Shown here: piece after piece, positions 1 to 11,095 of the stretch | Layout: each line of letters starts with the position of its first letter | How positions within the stretch are numbered: the stretch's first letter is position 1 | Assembly (NCBI RefSeq): GCF_033115175.1 | Contig: NC_084827.1 | Coordinates: 19,586,001 to 19,650,000 of the forward strand | Origin: Lepus europaeus | Lineage: Eukaryota > Chordata > Mammalia > Lagomorpha > Leporidae | Reading direction: 5' to 3' | Length of the DNA: 64,000 bases | The notes under the pieces: model-generated | What the model was told of the DNA's origin: nothing | The model's input: only the letters and a program-made list of their open reading frames with translations | Databases searched by the model: none | Program-made: the position numbers and the translations under genes

Positions 1-60
1 CTCACTCTGTCATTTTAAATGAATCTTTAAAAAAATAATAAATAAATATATTTAAAAAAA

Positions 61-715
61 AAGAAGCCTGGGCACTAACATGACCGCACTAAGAGGCAGA
101 ATCTTGGGGTGAGTCTGTGAGGGCAAAGGCCCGGAGCGTGGTGGTGGTGTTGTGATAAAGAGGCCCCAGAGAGCAGCCCTGGCCCTGCCACTGGGTGAGG
201 AGACAGTGAGAGCCCAGGAAGCAGCTGCTCACCAGCCACCAAATCAGTGTGTTTCTTGATCTCGGGTTTGCAGCAACTAAAACTGTAAGAAATTAGCTGG
301 CGCCGTAGCTTAACAGACTAATCCTCCGCCTTGCGGCACCAGCACACCGGGTTCTAGTCACGGTTGGGGCGCCGGATTCTATCCCGGTTGCCCCTCTTCC
401 AGGCCAGCTCTCTGCTATGGCCCGGGGAAGGCAGTGGAGGATGGCCCAAGTCCTTGGGCCCTGCACCCGCATGGGAGACCAGGAGAAGCGCCTGGCTCCT
501 GGCTTCGGATCAGCCACAGTGGCCATTGGAGGGTGAACCAACGGCAAAAAGGAAGACCTTTCTCCTCTGTCTCTCTCTCTCTCACTATCCACTCTGCCTG
601 TCAAAAAATAAATAAAAAAAAAAAAAAAAAAAAGAAAAGAAAGAAATGTTGGTAGTGTGGAAGCGACCCATACAGTGGTATTTTATTTTAGCAATTTGAA
701 CAGACTAAGACACAC
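61..715 (+). mobile_element. MaLR-type LTR (MST/MLT1-like), split by a C SINE
   Basis: 61-286 and 648-715 together read like the 3' half of a mammalian MaLR LTR: ...AACTGTAAGAAATT | GTGGTATTTTATTTTAGCAA...AGACTAAGACAC. The young SINE at 296-640 lies between copies of AAGAAAT. The left end is uncertain. Confidence 0.6.
296..640 (+). mobile_element. C SINE, young, inside a MaLR LTR
   Basis: Full length from GCTGGCGCCGTAGC to an interrupted A tail. TSD AAGAAAT at 287-293 and 641-647. Confidence 0.92.
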
Positions 716-742
716 CCAAATGTTCCTTCTTTTTTGTTTTTC

Positions 743-1058
743 TTTTTTTTTAAACATTTATTTATTTGAAAGGCAGAGTTACAGGGGGACAGAGGAATCT
801 TCCTTTTGTTGGTTCACTCCCCAAATGGCCACAACAGCCAGGGCTGGGCCAGGCTGAAGCCAGGAGCTGGGAGCTTCATCCCAGTCTCCCACATGGGTGC
901 AGGGGCCCAAGCACTTGGGGCATTCCCCACTGCTTTTCCATGTATGTTAGCAGAGAGCTGGATCAGAAATGGAGCAGCCACGACCGGAACTGGCGCCCAT
1001 ACAGGATGCTGGCATTTCACATGACAGCTTAACCCACTGCACCACAGCAGTGACCCCC
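743..1058 (-). mobile_element. C SINE, standard
   Basis: From AAACATTTATTTATTTGAAA to ACCACAGCAGTGACCCC. Full length. Confidence 0.9.
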
Positions 1059-1210
1059 ACAAATATTCTTTATCATGATCTTAATAATCATATTAACATA
1101 TTGCCTTCAAATATTTCAAAAGTTTGGCCCTTATGAGGAATGTGCCCAAAACGAGCCAATTCCCCTCAAACAAGGCTCCCATCCTGAACACTGCATGCAA
1201 AGGGAAGAGA

Positions 1211-1517
1211 CAGGTGGGTTAAGCCGCTGCTTGGGACAACGGCTTCCAGTATCCGTGTGGGTTCAGGTCTGGGCTCCTCTGCTTCTGATCCAGCTCCCTG
1301 CTGCTACTCCTGGGAAGACAGCGGAGGATGGCCCAAGTCCTTGGGCCCTGCGCCTGCATGGAAGACCATGATGGAGTTCCAACTTGCTGGCTTCTGGCCT
1401 GGCCCAGTCTCAGCCACTGTTGTTATGTGGGTAGTGAACCAGGGGATGGAAGGGTCCCTCTTCTCTCTCTCCCTTGCTCTCCGTTGCTCTGCCTCTTAAA
1501 TCAATCAATCTTTTTTC
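1211..1517 (+). mobile_element. C SINE, standard, lacks the first bases
   Basis: Starts at GTGGGTTAAGCCGCTGC and ends with a TCAATCAATC tail. Confidence 0.88.
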
Positions 1518-2045
1518 TCTTTCTTTTTTTTTTTTTTTTTAAAGATGAAGGCAGGAAGTTTTTTTCCTATGAGGAAGGGGTGAAAGAAGGGAGGAGCAAA
1601 CCAATGTGAGGAACACACGGCTGCCCTGTGACCTTCCCCTGGGACTTCCAGTGCTGACTCCTGAGGCTTCCGCCGGGGTCGCTCCGCTGGGGATGTTCCG
1701 TGTGCCATGAGTCCCGCCAGAGATGCGAGCCGTGCCGAAGGCAGCAGGGGAGACGACGAGAGAGGGAGCTCTGGGAAAGGCAGACACCCACAGGGCGGTT
1801 TTGGATTCTCTGTGTCCCAGGCAAGGACTCTGGAAATTCTTCCTGGAATCCTAAGACACAGAAGAGGGGACCCTGCTGACTTCTGGCCGCGCATGCGTGA
1901 GCATACACACACCTGATAGCTCGCACACAGGCGAACCTTAGCACACGTGGTTAGAGAACTCGCTTTTTCCATTCAGCCTTCTGACAGTGAATATGCGATA
2001 TTTTATTACACATAATATACTGTCACCTGTAAGGTGTGCTATTAA
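1518..2045. other. Unique intergenic sequence, GC-rich in part
   Basis: No gene recognised. 1,620-1,900 is relatively GC-rich with an NRF1-like CGCGCATGCGTG near 1,888. Long minus-strand frames here have no recognisable domain. Confidence 0.5.
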
Positions 2046-2057
2046 GAAAGAAACAAT

Positions 2058-2404
2058 GGCCGGCGCCGTGGCTTAACAGGCTAATCCTTCGCCTAGCGGC
2101 GCCGGCACACCAGGTTCTAGTCCTGGTTGGGGCACCGGACTCTGTCCCGGTTGTTCCTCTTCCAGGCCAGCTCTCTGCTGTGGCCCGGGAGTGCAGTGGA
2201 GGATGGCTCAAGTCCTTGGCCCTGCACCCCATGGGAGACCAGGAGAAGCACCTGGCTCCTGGCTTCAGATCAGCGTGGAGCGCCGGCCGCAGTGGCCATT
2301 GGAGGATGAACCAACGGCAAAGGAAGACCTTTCTCTCTGTCTCTCTCTCTCTCTCACTGTCCACTCTGCCTGTCCAAAAAAAAAAAAAAAAAAGAAAGGA
2401 AAGA
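2058..2404 (+). mobile_element. C SINE, young
   Basis: TSD AAAGAAACAATG at 2,046-2,057 and 2,405-2,416. Complete head GGCCGGCGCCGTGGC. Confidence 0.93.
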
Positions 2405-2417
2405 AAAGAAACAATGC

Positions 2418-3128
2418 TTCCATTTGAACTGTGCCATTGATTGCAATAGCGTTCTAATGTTAGAGATGTTAAGATATATAAAAGGATCATTTTAGAATTG
2501 GTGGGGCATGATAGGATATGACATTCATTGTCATGGCTGCATAGTTTTCCACTCTGTAGATGTATCACGATTTAACCATCAATAGGAAAGATTTATTTAT
2601 TTATTTGAAAGAGTTACAGAGAGAGAGAGAGAGAGGAGAGACAGAGAGATTGTCCATGTGCTGGTTCACTCCCAAATGGCCTCAACAGCCAGGGCTGGGC
2701 CAGGCCAAACCCATGAGCCAGGAACTTTCTCTGGGTCTCCCACTTGGGTACAGGGGCCCAAGGACTTGGATCCTCTGCTGCTTTCCCAAGCACATTAGCA
2801 GGGCGCTGGATTGGAAGTGGAGCAGCTGGGACTCAAACTGGCTCCCATCTGGGATGCCGGTGTTGCAGGTGGTGGCTTAACCCATTGCACCACAGTGCTT
2901 CCTGAAAGCAGCTCTGCTTCCATTTTTTAATTTATGTAGGCAAGATATTGTCAAATAGTCTTGTATGCACATCATTGCTCACTTGTTGGATTATCTCGTG
3001 GAATGAAGTCCTAGGAATGTCATGTCAGAGGTTACAGACATTCAGAATGTTGGTATATATTGCTAGAACACCATTTAGAACTGCAGCCTTTTGCTGCGAG
3101 CTTGAGAACATAGATAAATCTTTCTCCA
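2418..3128 (-). mobile_element. Degraded L1-like fragment around a C SINE
   Basis: 2,418-2,586 and 2,903-3,128 resemble reversed L1 3' sequence (TGGCTGCATAGTTTTCCACT; GAATGAAGTCCTAGGAATGT). Similarity is weak by eye. Confidence 0.4.
2587..2902 (-). mobile_element. C SINE, standard
   Basis: Inserted in a degraded L1-like stretch. Tail AAAGATTTATTTATTTATTT, head end ACCACAGTGCTTCC. Confidence 0.9.
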
Positions 3129-3129
3129 G

Positions 3130-3806
3130 GAACTGACATTGTGTTACAGCGGGTTGGGCCACTGCCTGCAGTGCCGGCATCCCATATGGGCGCCAATTCA
3201 AGTCTCAGCTGCTCCATTCCCAATCCAGCTCCCTGCTAATGCGCCTGGGAAGGTAGCAGAAGATGGCCCAGGTCCTTGGGCCTCTGCACCCCTGTGGGAA
3301 ATGCAAATGGAATTTTAGGCTCCTGGCCCAGCCCCAGTCATTATAGCCATCTAGGAGGTGACCCACTGGATGGAAAATCTCTTTCTGTCTCTCCTTTTCT
3401 CACTGTAACTCCCTTCAAATAAAAGAGATAAATTTTTTTTTTTTGACAGGCAGAGTGCACAGTGAGAGAGAGAGAGAGAGACAGAGAGAAAGGTCTTCCT
3501 TTTTTTTACCATTGGTTCACCCTCCAATGGCTGCCGCGACCGGCGCATCGCGCTGATCCGAAGCCAGGAGCCAGGTGCTTCTCCTGGTCTCCCACGGGGT
3601 GCAGGGCCCAAGCACTTGGGCCATCCTCCACTGCCTTCCCGGGCCATAGCAGAGAGCTGGCCTGGAAGAGGGGCAACCAGGACAGAATCCGGTGCCCTGA
3701 CCGGGACTAGAACTCGGTGTGCCTGTGCCACTAGGCAGAGGATTAGCCTGTTGAGCCAGGGCGCCGGCCAAAAGAGATAAATCTTTAAAAAAAAAAAAAA
3801 TCTTTC
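3130..3806 (+). mobile_element. C SINE, standard, tail split by a young SINE
   Basis: Body 3,130-3,433, tail continues at 3,769-3,806. The inserted copy is flanked by AAAAGAGATAAAT repeats taken from this tail. Confidence 0.88.
3434..3768 (-). mobile_element. C SINE, young, in the tail of an older SINE
   Basis: TSD AAAAGAGATAAAT at 3,421-3,433 and from 3,770. Head end GCCAGGGCGCCGGCC. Confidence 0.92.
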
Positions 3807-3808
3807 TT

Positions 3809-4175
3809 GGCCAGCACCATGGCTCACTAGGCTAATCCTCTGCCTAGCGGCGCCGGCACACCAGGTTCTAGTCCCGGTCGGAGTGCCGGATTCTGTCCCG
3901 GTTGCCCCTCTTCCAGGCCAGCTCTCTGCTGTGGCCAGGGAGTGCAGTGGAGGATGGCCCAAGTGCTTGGGCCCTGTACCCTCAGGGGAGACCAGGAGGA
4001 AGCACCTGGCTCCTGGCTTCGGATCAGCGCGGTGTGCCAGCCGCAGCGCGCCGACCATAGCGGCCATTGGGGGGTGAACCAACGGAAAAGGAAGACCTTC
4101 CTCTCTGTGTGTCTCTCTCTCACTGTCTAACTCTGCTTGTCAAAAACAAAAACAAACAAACAAACAAACAAAAAA
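3809..4175 (+). mobile_element. C SINE, young
   Basis: Head GGCCAGCACCATGGC. The A tail has become (CAAA)n at 4,142-4,172. Confidence 0.9.
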
Positions 4176-4180
4176 ACACA

Positions 4181-4370
4181 CTTCAGTGGAGACTGAGCTG
4201 ATAGATGGTCTTTGGTTAAAAAAAAAAATCTTTCTCCATAGGTAAATCTCTTCCAATATGGTAGTTGAGACATGCAGTGTTACTGCTCTTTTGATTTGCA
4301 TTTCGTTGACTACTGTGAGGCTTAACATCATCTTAGATTTATCAGTCATTTGTGTTTCCTTAACAGTTCC
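4181..4370 (-). mobile_element. Degraded L1 fragment
   Basis: CTTTTGATTTGCATTTCGTT followed by GACTACTGTGAGGCTTAACA matches the reversed L1 3' pattern. Edges unclear. Confidence 0.45.
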
Positions 4371-4894
4371 TTCATAGCCCCCGTAAGACCTCTTTCTAAA
4401 AATGAGAAAACGGAGGTGACTGTAATAGGCAAGTTATCAATCCTTCAGTGGGAAGGAGCCGAGCTAGAGAAAACAAATAACACCAAACAGTACAGGTGTG
4501 CTTTCTGTTTATTTTTGAGTTCAGAGACTGCGATGCAATGAGCAGAACTGCCTGGAAGCAGCTCTGGAAGTTTATTCTCGGCTACCTGGGCCTGCTCTTG
4601 CTGGAGGGAGCTGTTCAAATTCATCCTAATCCTGGGAACCATAGGCAGTGACCGGAAAGGCCCAGGGCCCTGCGCAGGAACACACTGAGAGTCAGGGCGT
4701 CCCTCCCCGTCTCGGCTTCCCGTTATTGCTGGCCTGTGGACCAGTCTGATCCTCTGAGCACAGCAGTTACTGTGGATAAGTAAACAGGGGCCATGTGAGC
4801 ATGTCCATAAATTAGCCAAGGAGGTGGGTTATGCTTAGCTGAACCCACATGCCAACTGCATCTTTGACCAAATAAAAAGGCTGTTTTACACTTT
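4371..4894. other. Unique intergenic sequence
   Basis: Nothing gene-like; 4,385-4,440 faintly resembles a reversed MIR. Confidence 0.5.
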
Positions 4895-4985
4895 TTAAAA
4901 AAAATTCTAAATTACTTTTTACTGTGGAAAAAAATGCATGCCATAAAACCTACCATCTTTCCCATTTCTTTCTTCTTCTTCTTCT

Positions 4986-5036
4986 TTTTTTTTAAGATTA
5001 CTTTTATTTGAAAGAGTTATGGAGACAGTGGGAAAG

Positions 5037-5079
<43 letters not shown>

Positions 5080-5340
5080 TCTGACAGCACCTGGTTCACT
5101 CCCCAGATGGCCACAACAGCTGGAACTGGGCCAGACCAGAGCCAGGAGCCAGGAGCTTCATCTGGACCTCCCATGTGGGTGGCAGGGACCCAAGTACTTG
5201 GGCCATCTTCTCCTGCTTTTTCCAGCCCGTTTGCTGGGAGCTAAATTGGAAATGGAGCAGTTGGGATTCGAACCAGCACCCATATGGGATGCCGATGCTG
5301 CAAGCATTGGCTTAACCCACTACACCATGATGCTGGCCCT
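4986..5340 (-). mobile_element. C SINE, standard, with AT/AG microsatellite
   Basis: Inserted in L1. The CT-rich segment has become (AT)8 at 5,038-5,054 then (AG)n to 5,079. Confidence 0.9.
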
Positions 5341-5744
5341 CCTCTTCCCCATTTCTGAGCATCCTGACCGTGGTGTTCAGTAGATTCGCAGTGCGGTGCT
5401 GCCAGCCCCTAGAATGTCTTCATCTTGTGAGATCCAGACTGCAGCCCTTGAAGAGCTCTCCATTTCCACCCGCCTGCCTCGGCCCTCCACAGCCACCACT
5501 CTGCTTTTTGTGTTTGTGAATTGGAATCCTCTAGATACCTCATGGAAGTGCAGTCATGCGGTATTTGTCTTCTGGGGACTGGCTTATTTCATTTAGCATA
5601 GTGTCTTCCAGGTTCATGTCCACGTTGTCGCGTGATGGATGGTGTTCGTCTGCTAACTGATACTTGGGCTGCCCCTACATCTGCACTGTCATGAAGTGTT
5701 GCTATGAACGTGGGTATGTGAATACCTCTTTAAGATCCTGTTTT

Positions 5745-6061
5745 GGGGCTGCACTGTGGCACAGCAGGTTAAGCCACCACCTGCAGTGCTGGCATCCCAT
5801 ATGGGTGGCTTCTCCACTTCTGATTCAGTTCCCTGCTACTGTGCCTGGGAAAGCACTAGAAGATGCTCCAAGTGCTTGGGCCCCTGAATCCATGTAGGAG
5901 ACCTAGATGGACCTTCAGGCTCCTGGCTTTGGCCTGGTCCAGCCCCGGCTGTTGCAGCCATTTGGGGAGTGAACCAGTGGATGGAAGACCTCTCTCTCTC
6001 TCTGTCCTTTCTTTATCTATAACTTTGCCTTTCAAACAAATAAAATAAATCTTTTTTAAAA
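5745..6061 (+). mobile_element. C SINE, standard
   Basis: Inserted in L1. Head GGGGCTGCACTGTGGC, tail AAATAAAATAAATC. Confidence 0.9.
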
Positions 6062-6091
6062 ACCCTCTTTTCAGGTCTTTTGGATATTTAA

Positions 6092-6215
6092 GAGTTCTTC
6101 AAAAAGTTAATGGTGATGTGTATTAGGGGAAAAACTTGCATGATTTCAAATTTTTGTTATACCAAAATAAACTTGTCTTTTAATTCTGTTTTTTCATGGA
6201 TGCTTTGAAATACTC
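6092..6215. mobile_element. MITE-like 124-bp element with terminal inverted repeats
   Basis: Starts GAGTTCTTCAAAAAGTTAAT and ends ...CATGGATGCTTTGAAATACTC, which are imperfect inverted copies. It interrupts L1 sequence, and no TSD is clear. It resembles small mariner-type non-autonomous elements, but the family assignment is inference. Confidence 0.45.
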
Positions 6216-6507
6216 CCTTACATTCAAAAGTGGAATTGCTTGATCATGTGGTTAAAAACCACATGTTTTGGAAAAAAGGAAATGTTAGTATGAAAAGAAA
6301 TGTGATTAGCTTGAAGATAAAGTTTGCGTGATTTTTTAAGATAAAACATAGCCCTTCAAAATTATTTCACAGAATCATAAGCTGCATAGGACTACCCTTG
6401 AACATTTTTCTCTATTCTGCCTTTATAAACATTTTTTTGGTAGAAAGCTTAAGAAGCACTCTTTCAGGACAAGTAGAATATAAAGAGGCTCATGGGGCTT
6501 TTTGAGA

Positions 6508-6826
6508 GGGTGTTTGGCATGGTGGTTAGGATGTGACTTGGAACACTCGCATCCTGTATCTGGGTGGCTGGGTTCAAGTCCCAGCTCCTCTGCTTCCAAT
6601 CCAGCTTCCTGCTAATGTGCACCCTGGAAGGCAGCAGGTGATGGCTCAAGTTCTTGGATTCCTGCCACCCATAGAAGAGACCCAGCGGAGTTCCTGGCGC
6701 CTGGCTTTGGCCTGGCCCAGCCCTACCGTTGCAGCCATCCGGGAGAACAAAGCAGAGGAATGAGGCCGGTGAGCTGTCTCTGTCTCTCTGTGTCTTTCAA
6801 GCAAATAAATAAATATTGTAAAAAGA
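6508..6826 (+). mobile_element. C SINE, older variant
   Basis: Head TGTTTGGCATGGTGGTTAGG differs from the standard type and marks an older subfamily; tail AATAAATAAATATTG. Confidence 0.85.
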
Positions 6827-6869
6827 AAGTGAAAAAAGAGTGTACAGAATAAGAGAACATGTTTCCAAA

Positions 6870-7618
6870 TCATATCTCTGATAAGGGATTTGTATCTAGA
6901 ATATGTAAAACTCTAGTAAAAATAATAAAAAGAAAACCCAATTAAAACTGGGCAAAGGATCTAAATAGGAATGAAGAACGAATTCATGCTACAAGGCAGA
7001 TGAATCTTTTTTTAAAAAAGTGTGGTTGATTATTTTAAAAATTTATTTATTTATTTTATTTGGAAAGCAGAGAAAGAGCAAGAAATAGATATCTCCCATC
7101 TCCCCAGATGCCCACAACAGCTGGAGCTGGGCCAGGCTGAATCCGGAGTCAGAACTCCAGCAGGTCTCCCATGGGGATGGCAGGGACCAAATTACCAGGC
7201 CATCACTGCTGACCCCCCAGGATGCTCAGCAGCAGGAAGTTGGAACTGGGAGCAGAGCCAGGGCTGGATCTCAGGCACTGTGACAAGGAATGAGAGTGTC
7301 CTAAGCAGCATGTTAACCACTGTGCCGATGCCCACTCAAAGAATCCTATCAGAAAAGATAACTTACTATGAGTCCGTTCATCTGTCGTGTGTCTAACAGG
7401 GAGATCTTGCAGACAGCAAGTAGGTTCATGGTTGTTCGTGACTGGATGGGGGAGAGGAGGGCGGGGGGAAGAGTGACAGCGAGAGGGCACAGCGTGGTGA
7501 TGAAGATGTCCTAAATTTGCCCGTGGTTGTGTCTGTGAATATCCTGAAACCAGTGGACGGTGCACTTGCAGTGGGTAAATTGTACAGGATGTGGATTAGA
7601 TCTCAGTTAAGCTGTTTG
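6870..7618 (+). mobile_element. Old L1 3' end, split by a C SINE
   Basis: Plus-oriented L1: GATAAGGGATTTGTATCTAG and AAACTGGGCAAAGGATCTAA near the ORF2 end, then after the SINE (7,030-7,338) a 3' UTR-like run ending TTAGATCTCAGTTAAGCTGT. Stops interrupt every frame. Confidence 0.75.
7030..7338 (-). mobile_element. C SINE, older variant
   Basis: Inserted in plus-strand L1; head end ACCACTGTGCCGATGCCC. Confidence 0.85.
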
Positions 7619-7879
7619 GGGTGGAAAAGGAAGGATTTATTAGAAAGATACAGACTCCTGTAGCCCAGGGGCAAGGCTTGGGCCTGCTGGGTGCCTGAAG
7701 GCTCTGGAACTCTGGCCCAGAGCACGGGTGTTTAGAGCGACGCCCCTCACCCGCAGCATCTACACCACCTGAGCACTCCTTAGAAAAGCAAATCCGTGGG
7801 CCACACCCCAGGTCTACTGCACGAGGAACTCTGAGTAGGACACAGCCGTGTGTGTGTGTGGGGGGGGGGGTAGTTGGAT

Positions 7880-8194
7880 TGTTTTTTAAGGTTTATTTAT
7901 TTATTTCAAAGTCATAGTTAGAGAGAGAGAGAGAGAGAGAGAGTACTTCCATCTGCTTGTTAACTTCCAAAATAACCACAAAGGCCAGGGCTGGGCCAGG
8001 CCAAAGCCAGGAGACAGAAAGTCCATCTGGGTCTCCTGCGTAGGTGGCAGGGGCCCAAATACTTGGGACATCTCCCTCTGATTCCCCAGGTGTATAAGCA
8101 GGGAGCTGGATTGAAGTAGAGCAGGCAGGACTCGAACTGGCACTCCCATATGGATGGTGGCAGCTTCCCCACTATGCTACAATGCTGGCCCTGC
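7880..8194 (-). mobile_element. C SINE, standard
   Basis: First of two SINEs splitting MER5A. A (TG)n/G tract lies just left at 7,848-7,870. Confidence 0.9.
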
Positions 8195-8204
8195 ATTTCT
8201 CATT

Positions 8205-8522
8205 TAAGGATTTACTTATATATTTGTAAGGCAGAGAAGCAGACAGACAGACAGACATGGATCTTCCATCTGCTCATTCATGCCCCAAATCGCTGCCATG
8301 GCTGGAGCTGCTTCAGGCTAAAGCCAGGAGGCAAAACTCCATCTGGGTCTTCCACAAGCGTGGCAAAGGTCCAAGTATCTGGGCCATCCTCTGCTGCTTT
8401 CCCAGGTGCGTAAGCAGGGAGCTGGATTAGAAGTGGAGCAGCTGGGACTCGAACCAGCACTATAATATACGATGCCAGAGTTGCAGGTGGCAGCTTAGCT
8501 CACTGCACCACAGCGCTGGCCC
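8205..8522 (-). mobile_element. C SINE, standard
   Basis: Second SINE in MER5A; has a CAGACAGACAGACA run near its tail. Confidence 0.9.
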
Positions 8523-8744
8523 CAGCAACGTGTGTTTTGGCTGGCCTGCTAGGTGAAGGCAGCGCACCCTCAAGTCTGAGGGTCACTGGCCTGGAGCCCC
8601 GTGCAGAAGCCAGGGAGGTTCGCACCTCCTCCCTGCTCTTCCTCCATGGACGCAGCAGGCTTTCTGCACGCTGCTGCTTCTCCCCCAGGCCCTCACTCTC
8701 ATCTTCATGGTAGCAAGTGGCTAACAACAATTCCTGACTTTTAA

Positions 8745-9068
8745 AATGTATTTTTAAAATATTCATTTATTTAGTTAAAAGGCAAACTTACAGAGAGAGA
8801 GGGAGACACAGAGAGAGATTTTCTATCCACTGGTTCACTCCCCAGATGGGTTGGGCCAGACCAAAGCCAGGAGCTTCTTCCGGGTCTCCTACATGGGTGC
8901 AGGGGCCAAAGCACTTGAGCCATCTTCCACTGCATTCCCAGGCCACAGCAGAGAGCTGGATCAGAAGTGGAGCAGGGAATTAGAGCAGCCAGGACTTGAA
9001 GCGGCGCCTATACGGGATGTCAGCATTGCAGGCAGCAGTCCAACCCACTGCACCACAACACCAGCACC
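8745..9068 (-). mobile_element. C SINE, standard
   Basis: Tail ATATTCATTTATTTAGTTAA, head end ACCACAACACCAGCACC. Confidence 0.88.
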
Positions 9069-9450
9069 TTCTTTAACTTTTTTTTTTCTCCTTTCTGGAT
9101 TTGGCACTGCACGTCCCATGTCCTGGGAGGCCCCTTAATCCATCCATGACAACTGGTCACTCAAGAGCTGAAGAATGTGGGGTGATGTGTTCTCTTTGGG
9201 GGTACCCAAAGGGAGAAGAGTTGAGGAGATTCTCAGCTAGAGGCACTTGGAGACGTTGGATGCATTTTCGTTGTTACCACCACCCACCGCTGGGTGTATT
9301 AGTGACAGTGCCACGCCTGCGTCAGACCTGAGCAGGGAGACTGCCCTGCCCGAGTGCTGAGAAACTCCTCTGTAACCGAATGAAGGGCTGACTGTCCACC
9401 CAGCCGCACACCCAGTCACGTGGAGCTTGAACGTACCTAGACTGAAGGTG
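9069..9450. other. Unique intergenic sequence
   Basis: No repeat or gene recognised. Confidence 0.5.
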
Positions 9451-9769
9451 AGTCTTGTGGTCCATCCAGCAGGTTAACCTGCCATCACACTGAGCATCTG
9501 ATACCAGAATGCTACTTTGAGACCTGGCTACTCTGCTTCCAATCCAGCTTCTTGCTAATGCATTCTGGGAAGGTAGTAGATGATGACACAAGTGCTTGGG
9601 CCCCTGATACCCATGTGGGAACCCCAGATGAAGCTCCTGGTTTGGCTTGGCACAGCTCCGGGTGTTGCAGGCATTTGGAGAATGAACCAGCAAATAGAAG
9701 ATCTCTTTTTCTCTCTCTCTCTGTCACTCTATAAATAAGTATACCTTTCATAGAAATAAATCAATCTTT
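9451..9769 (+). mobile_element. C SINE, older variant
   Basis: Diverged head GTCTTGTGGTCCATCCAGCA; tail abuts the next SINE directly. Confidence 0.82.
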
Positions 9770-10105
9770 GGGGCCAGTGCCGTGGCATAGTAGGTTAATC
9801 CTCCACCTGCTGTGCCAGCATCCCATATAGGCGCTGGGTCGAGTCCTGGCTGCTCCTCTTCTGATCCAGCTCCCTGCTATGGCCTGGGAAAGCAGTGGAA
9901 GATGGCCCAAGTGCTTGGGCCCCTGCACCCCCATGGGAGACCCGGAAGAAGCTCCTGGCTCCTGGCTTCAGATCGGTGCAGCTCCGGCCATTGCGGCCAT
10001 TTGGGGAAGGAAGACCTTTCTCTCTGTCTCTCCCTCTCACTGTCTATAACTCTACCTCTCAAATAAATAAATAAAATCTTTAAAAAATAAATAAATCTTT
10101 TTAAA
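9770..10105 (+). mobile_element. C SINE, standard
   Basis: Head GGGGCCAGTGCCGTGGC at 9,770, inserted at the tail of the previous SINE. A (CA)n-rich patch follows at 10,120-10,150. Confidence 0.9.
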
Positions 10106-10256
10106 AATGTACTTCCATTAAAATACACACATACACACATACACACATACCCTTAGACTGGAGCTCCAGAGCCAGACCTACAGTTTCCTACTTAGTTGGT
10201 TAAGCGGTGTACCCAGGCGTTTGGTGTTTTTTAAGTCCTTGCCCCCAGATGATTTT

Positions 10257-10616
10257 TGTTTTGTTTGTTTTGTTTGTTTGTTTGTTTTTGACAGGCAGAG
10301 TGGACAGTGAGAGAGAGACAGAGAGAAAGGTCTTCCTTTTTGCCGTTGGTTCACCCTCCAATGGCCGCCGCGGTAGGCACACTGCGGCCGGCGCACCGCA
10401 CTGATCCGATGGCAGGAGCCAGGTGCTTCTCCTGGTCTCCCATGGGGTGCAGGGCCCAAACACTTGGGCCATCCTCCACTGCACTCCCTGGCCACAGCAG
10501 AGAGCTGGCCTGGAAGAGGGGCAACCGGGACAGGATCGGTGCCCCGACCGGGACTAGAACCCGGTGTGCCGGCGCCGCAAGGCGAAGGATTAGCTTAGTG
10601 AGCTGCAGCGCCGGCC
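10257..10616 (-). mobile_element. C SINE, young
   Basis: Perfect 14-base TSD CCCCAGATGATTTT at 10,243-10,256 and 10,617-10,630. The tail is (TTTG)n-rich. Confidence 0.95.
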
Positions 10617-10630
10617 CCCCAGATGATTTT

Positions 10631-11082
10631 AATGTGTAGCTGGGTTGATAGTTGTGATGAGAGTCAGTGCCATCAGAGAGGGTGGGGCAGGGAGGCTGCA
10701 GTCCCGTGAGGTGAAATATCTGGGTAAGGGAGAAAGAGGAACGTGGGAATGTCTGCGGCTGTAGAATGATCTAGAAGGCTGGAGGGCAATGCTGAGGACT
10801 TTGGATTTGTTTAGGGAAACAGGCCCTGAACCTAGACCCAGCAACATGGAATCAGAGCAGGTCCTCAGTGCCTAGAAGCTGAGTGGCAAGGAAGGAGAAA
10901 GTCACAAATGGATGGGAAATACCTAAATTCTTCAGGAAGCAAGAGCTGGCTGCTAGGCACCAGGGAGCAGGGAGATGCAGGCCATGTGGGACGTGAGACT
11001 GCTGACAGGTGCCTGGCTGGTGGGGTGGCCAAGCTTTTGCCTTGTTTCATGCCCTGGTACCTCATTCAATACAGTGTGTGGC
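10631..11082. other. Unique intergenic sequence
   Basis: No repeat or gene recognised; stops in all frames. Confidence 0.5.
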
Positions 11083-11095
11083 TTTCTGGTATTTC

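Larger units (their letters stand above)
4895..6270 (-). mobile_element. Old L1 3' region split by two C SINEs and a MITE-like element
   Basis: L1 pieces 4,895-4,985 (TGCATGCCATAAAACCTACC), 5,341-5,744 (TTATTTCATTTAGCATAGTG), 6,062-6,091 and 6,216-6,270 (AAAAGTGGAATTGCTTGATC) lie in the reverse order of the L1 3' end. Confidence 0.72.
7757..8592 (+). mobile_element. MER5A-like hAT relic split by two C SINEs
   Basis: Left half 7,757-7,850 (AGAAAAGCAAATCCGTGGGC; CACCCCAGGTCTACTGCACG) and right half 8,522-8,592 (CCAGCAACGTGTGTTTTGGC; CCCTCAAGTCTGAGGGTCAC) read as one MER5A-type Charlie MITE once the SINEs at 7,880-8,194 and 8,205-8,522 are removed. Confidence 0.7.

Noticed and set aside
296-380. 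tRNA gene from tRNA-like SINE heads
   Set aside because: C SINE heads descend from a tRNA, but they lack a complete cloverleaf and continue into SINE bodies.
1505-1972. 155-codon minus-strand frame in unique sequence
   Set aside because: No recognisable domain, ends in a Lys run from a T tract, and no promoter or splice context.
3351-4082. 243-codon minus-strand open frame
   Set aside because: It spans three adjoining SINEs and reads SINE text throughout; similar peptides recur at every young SINE.
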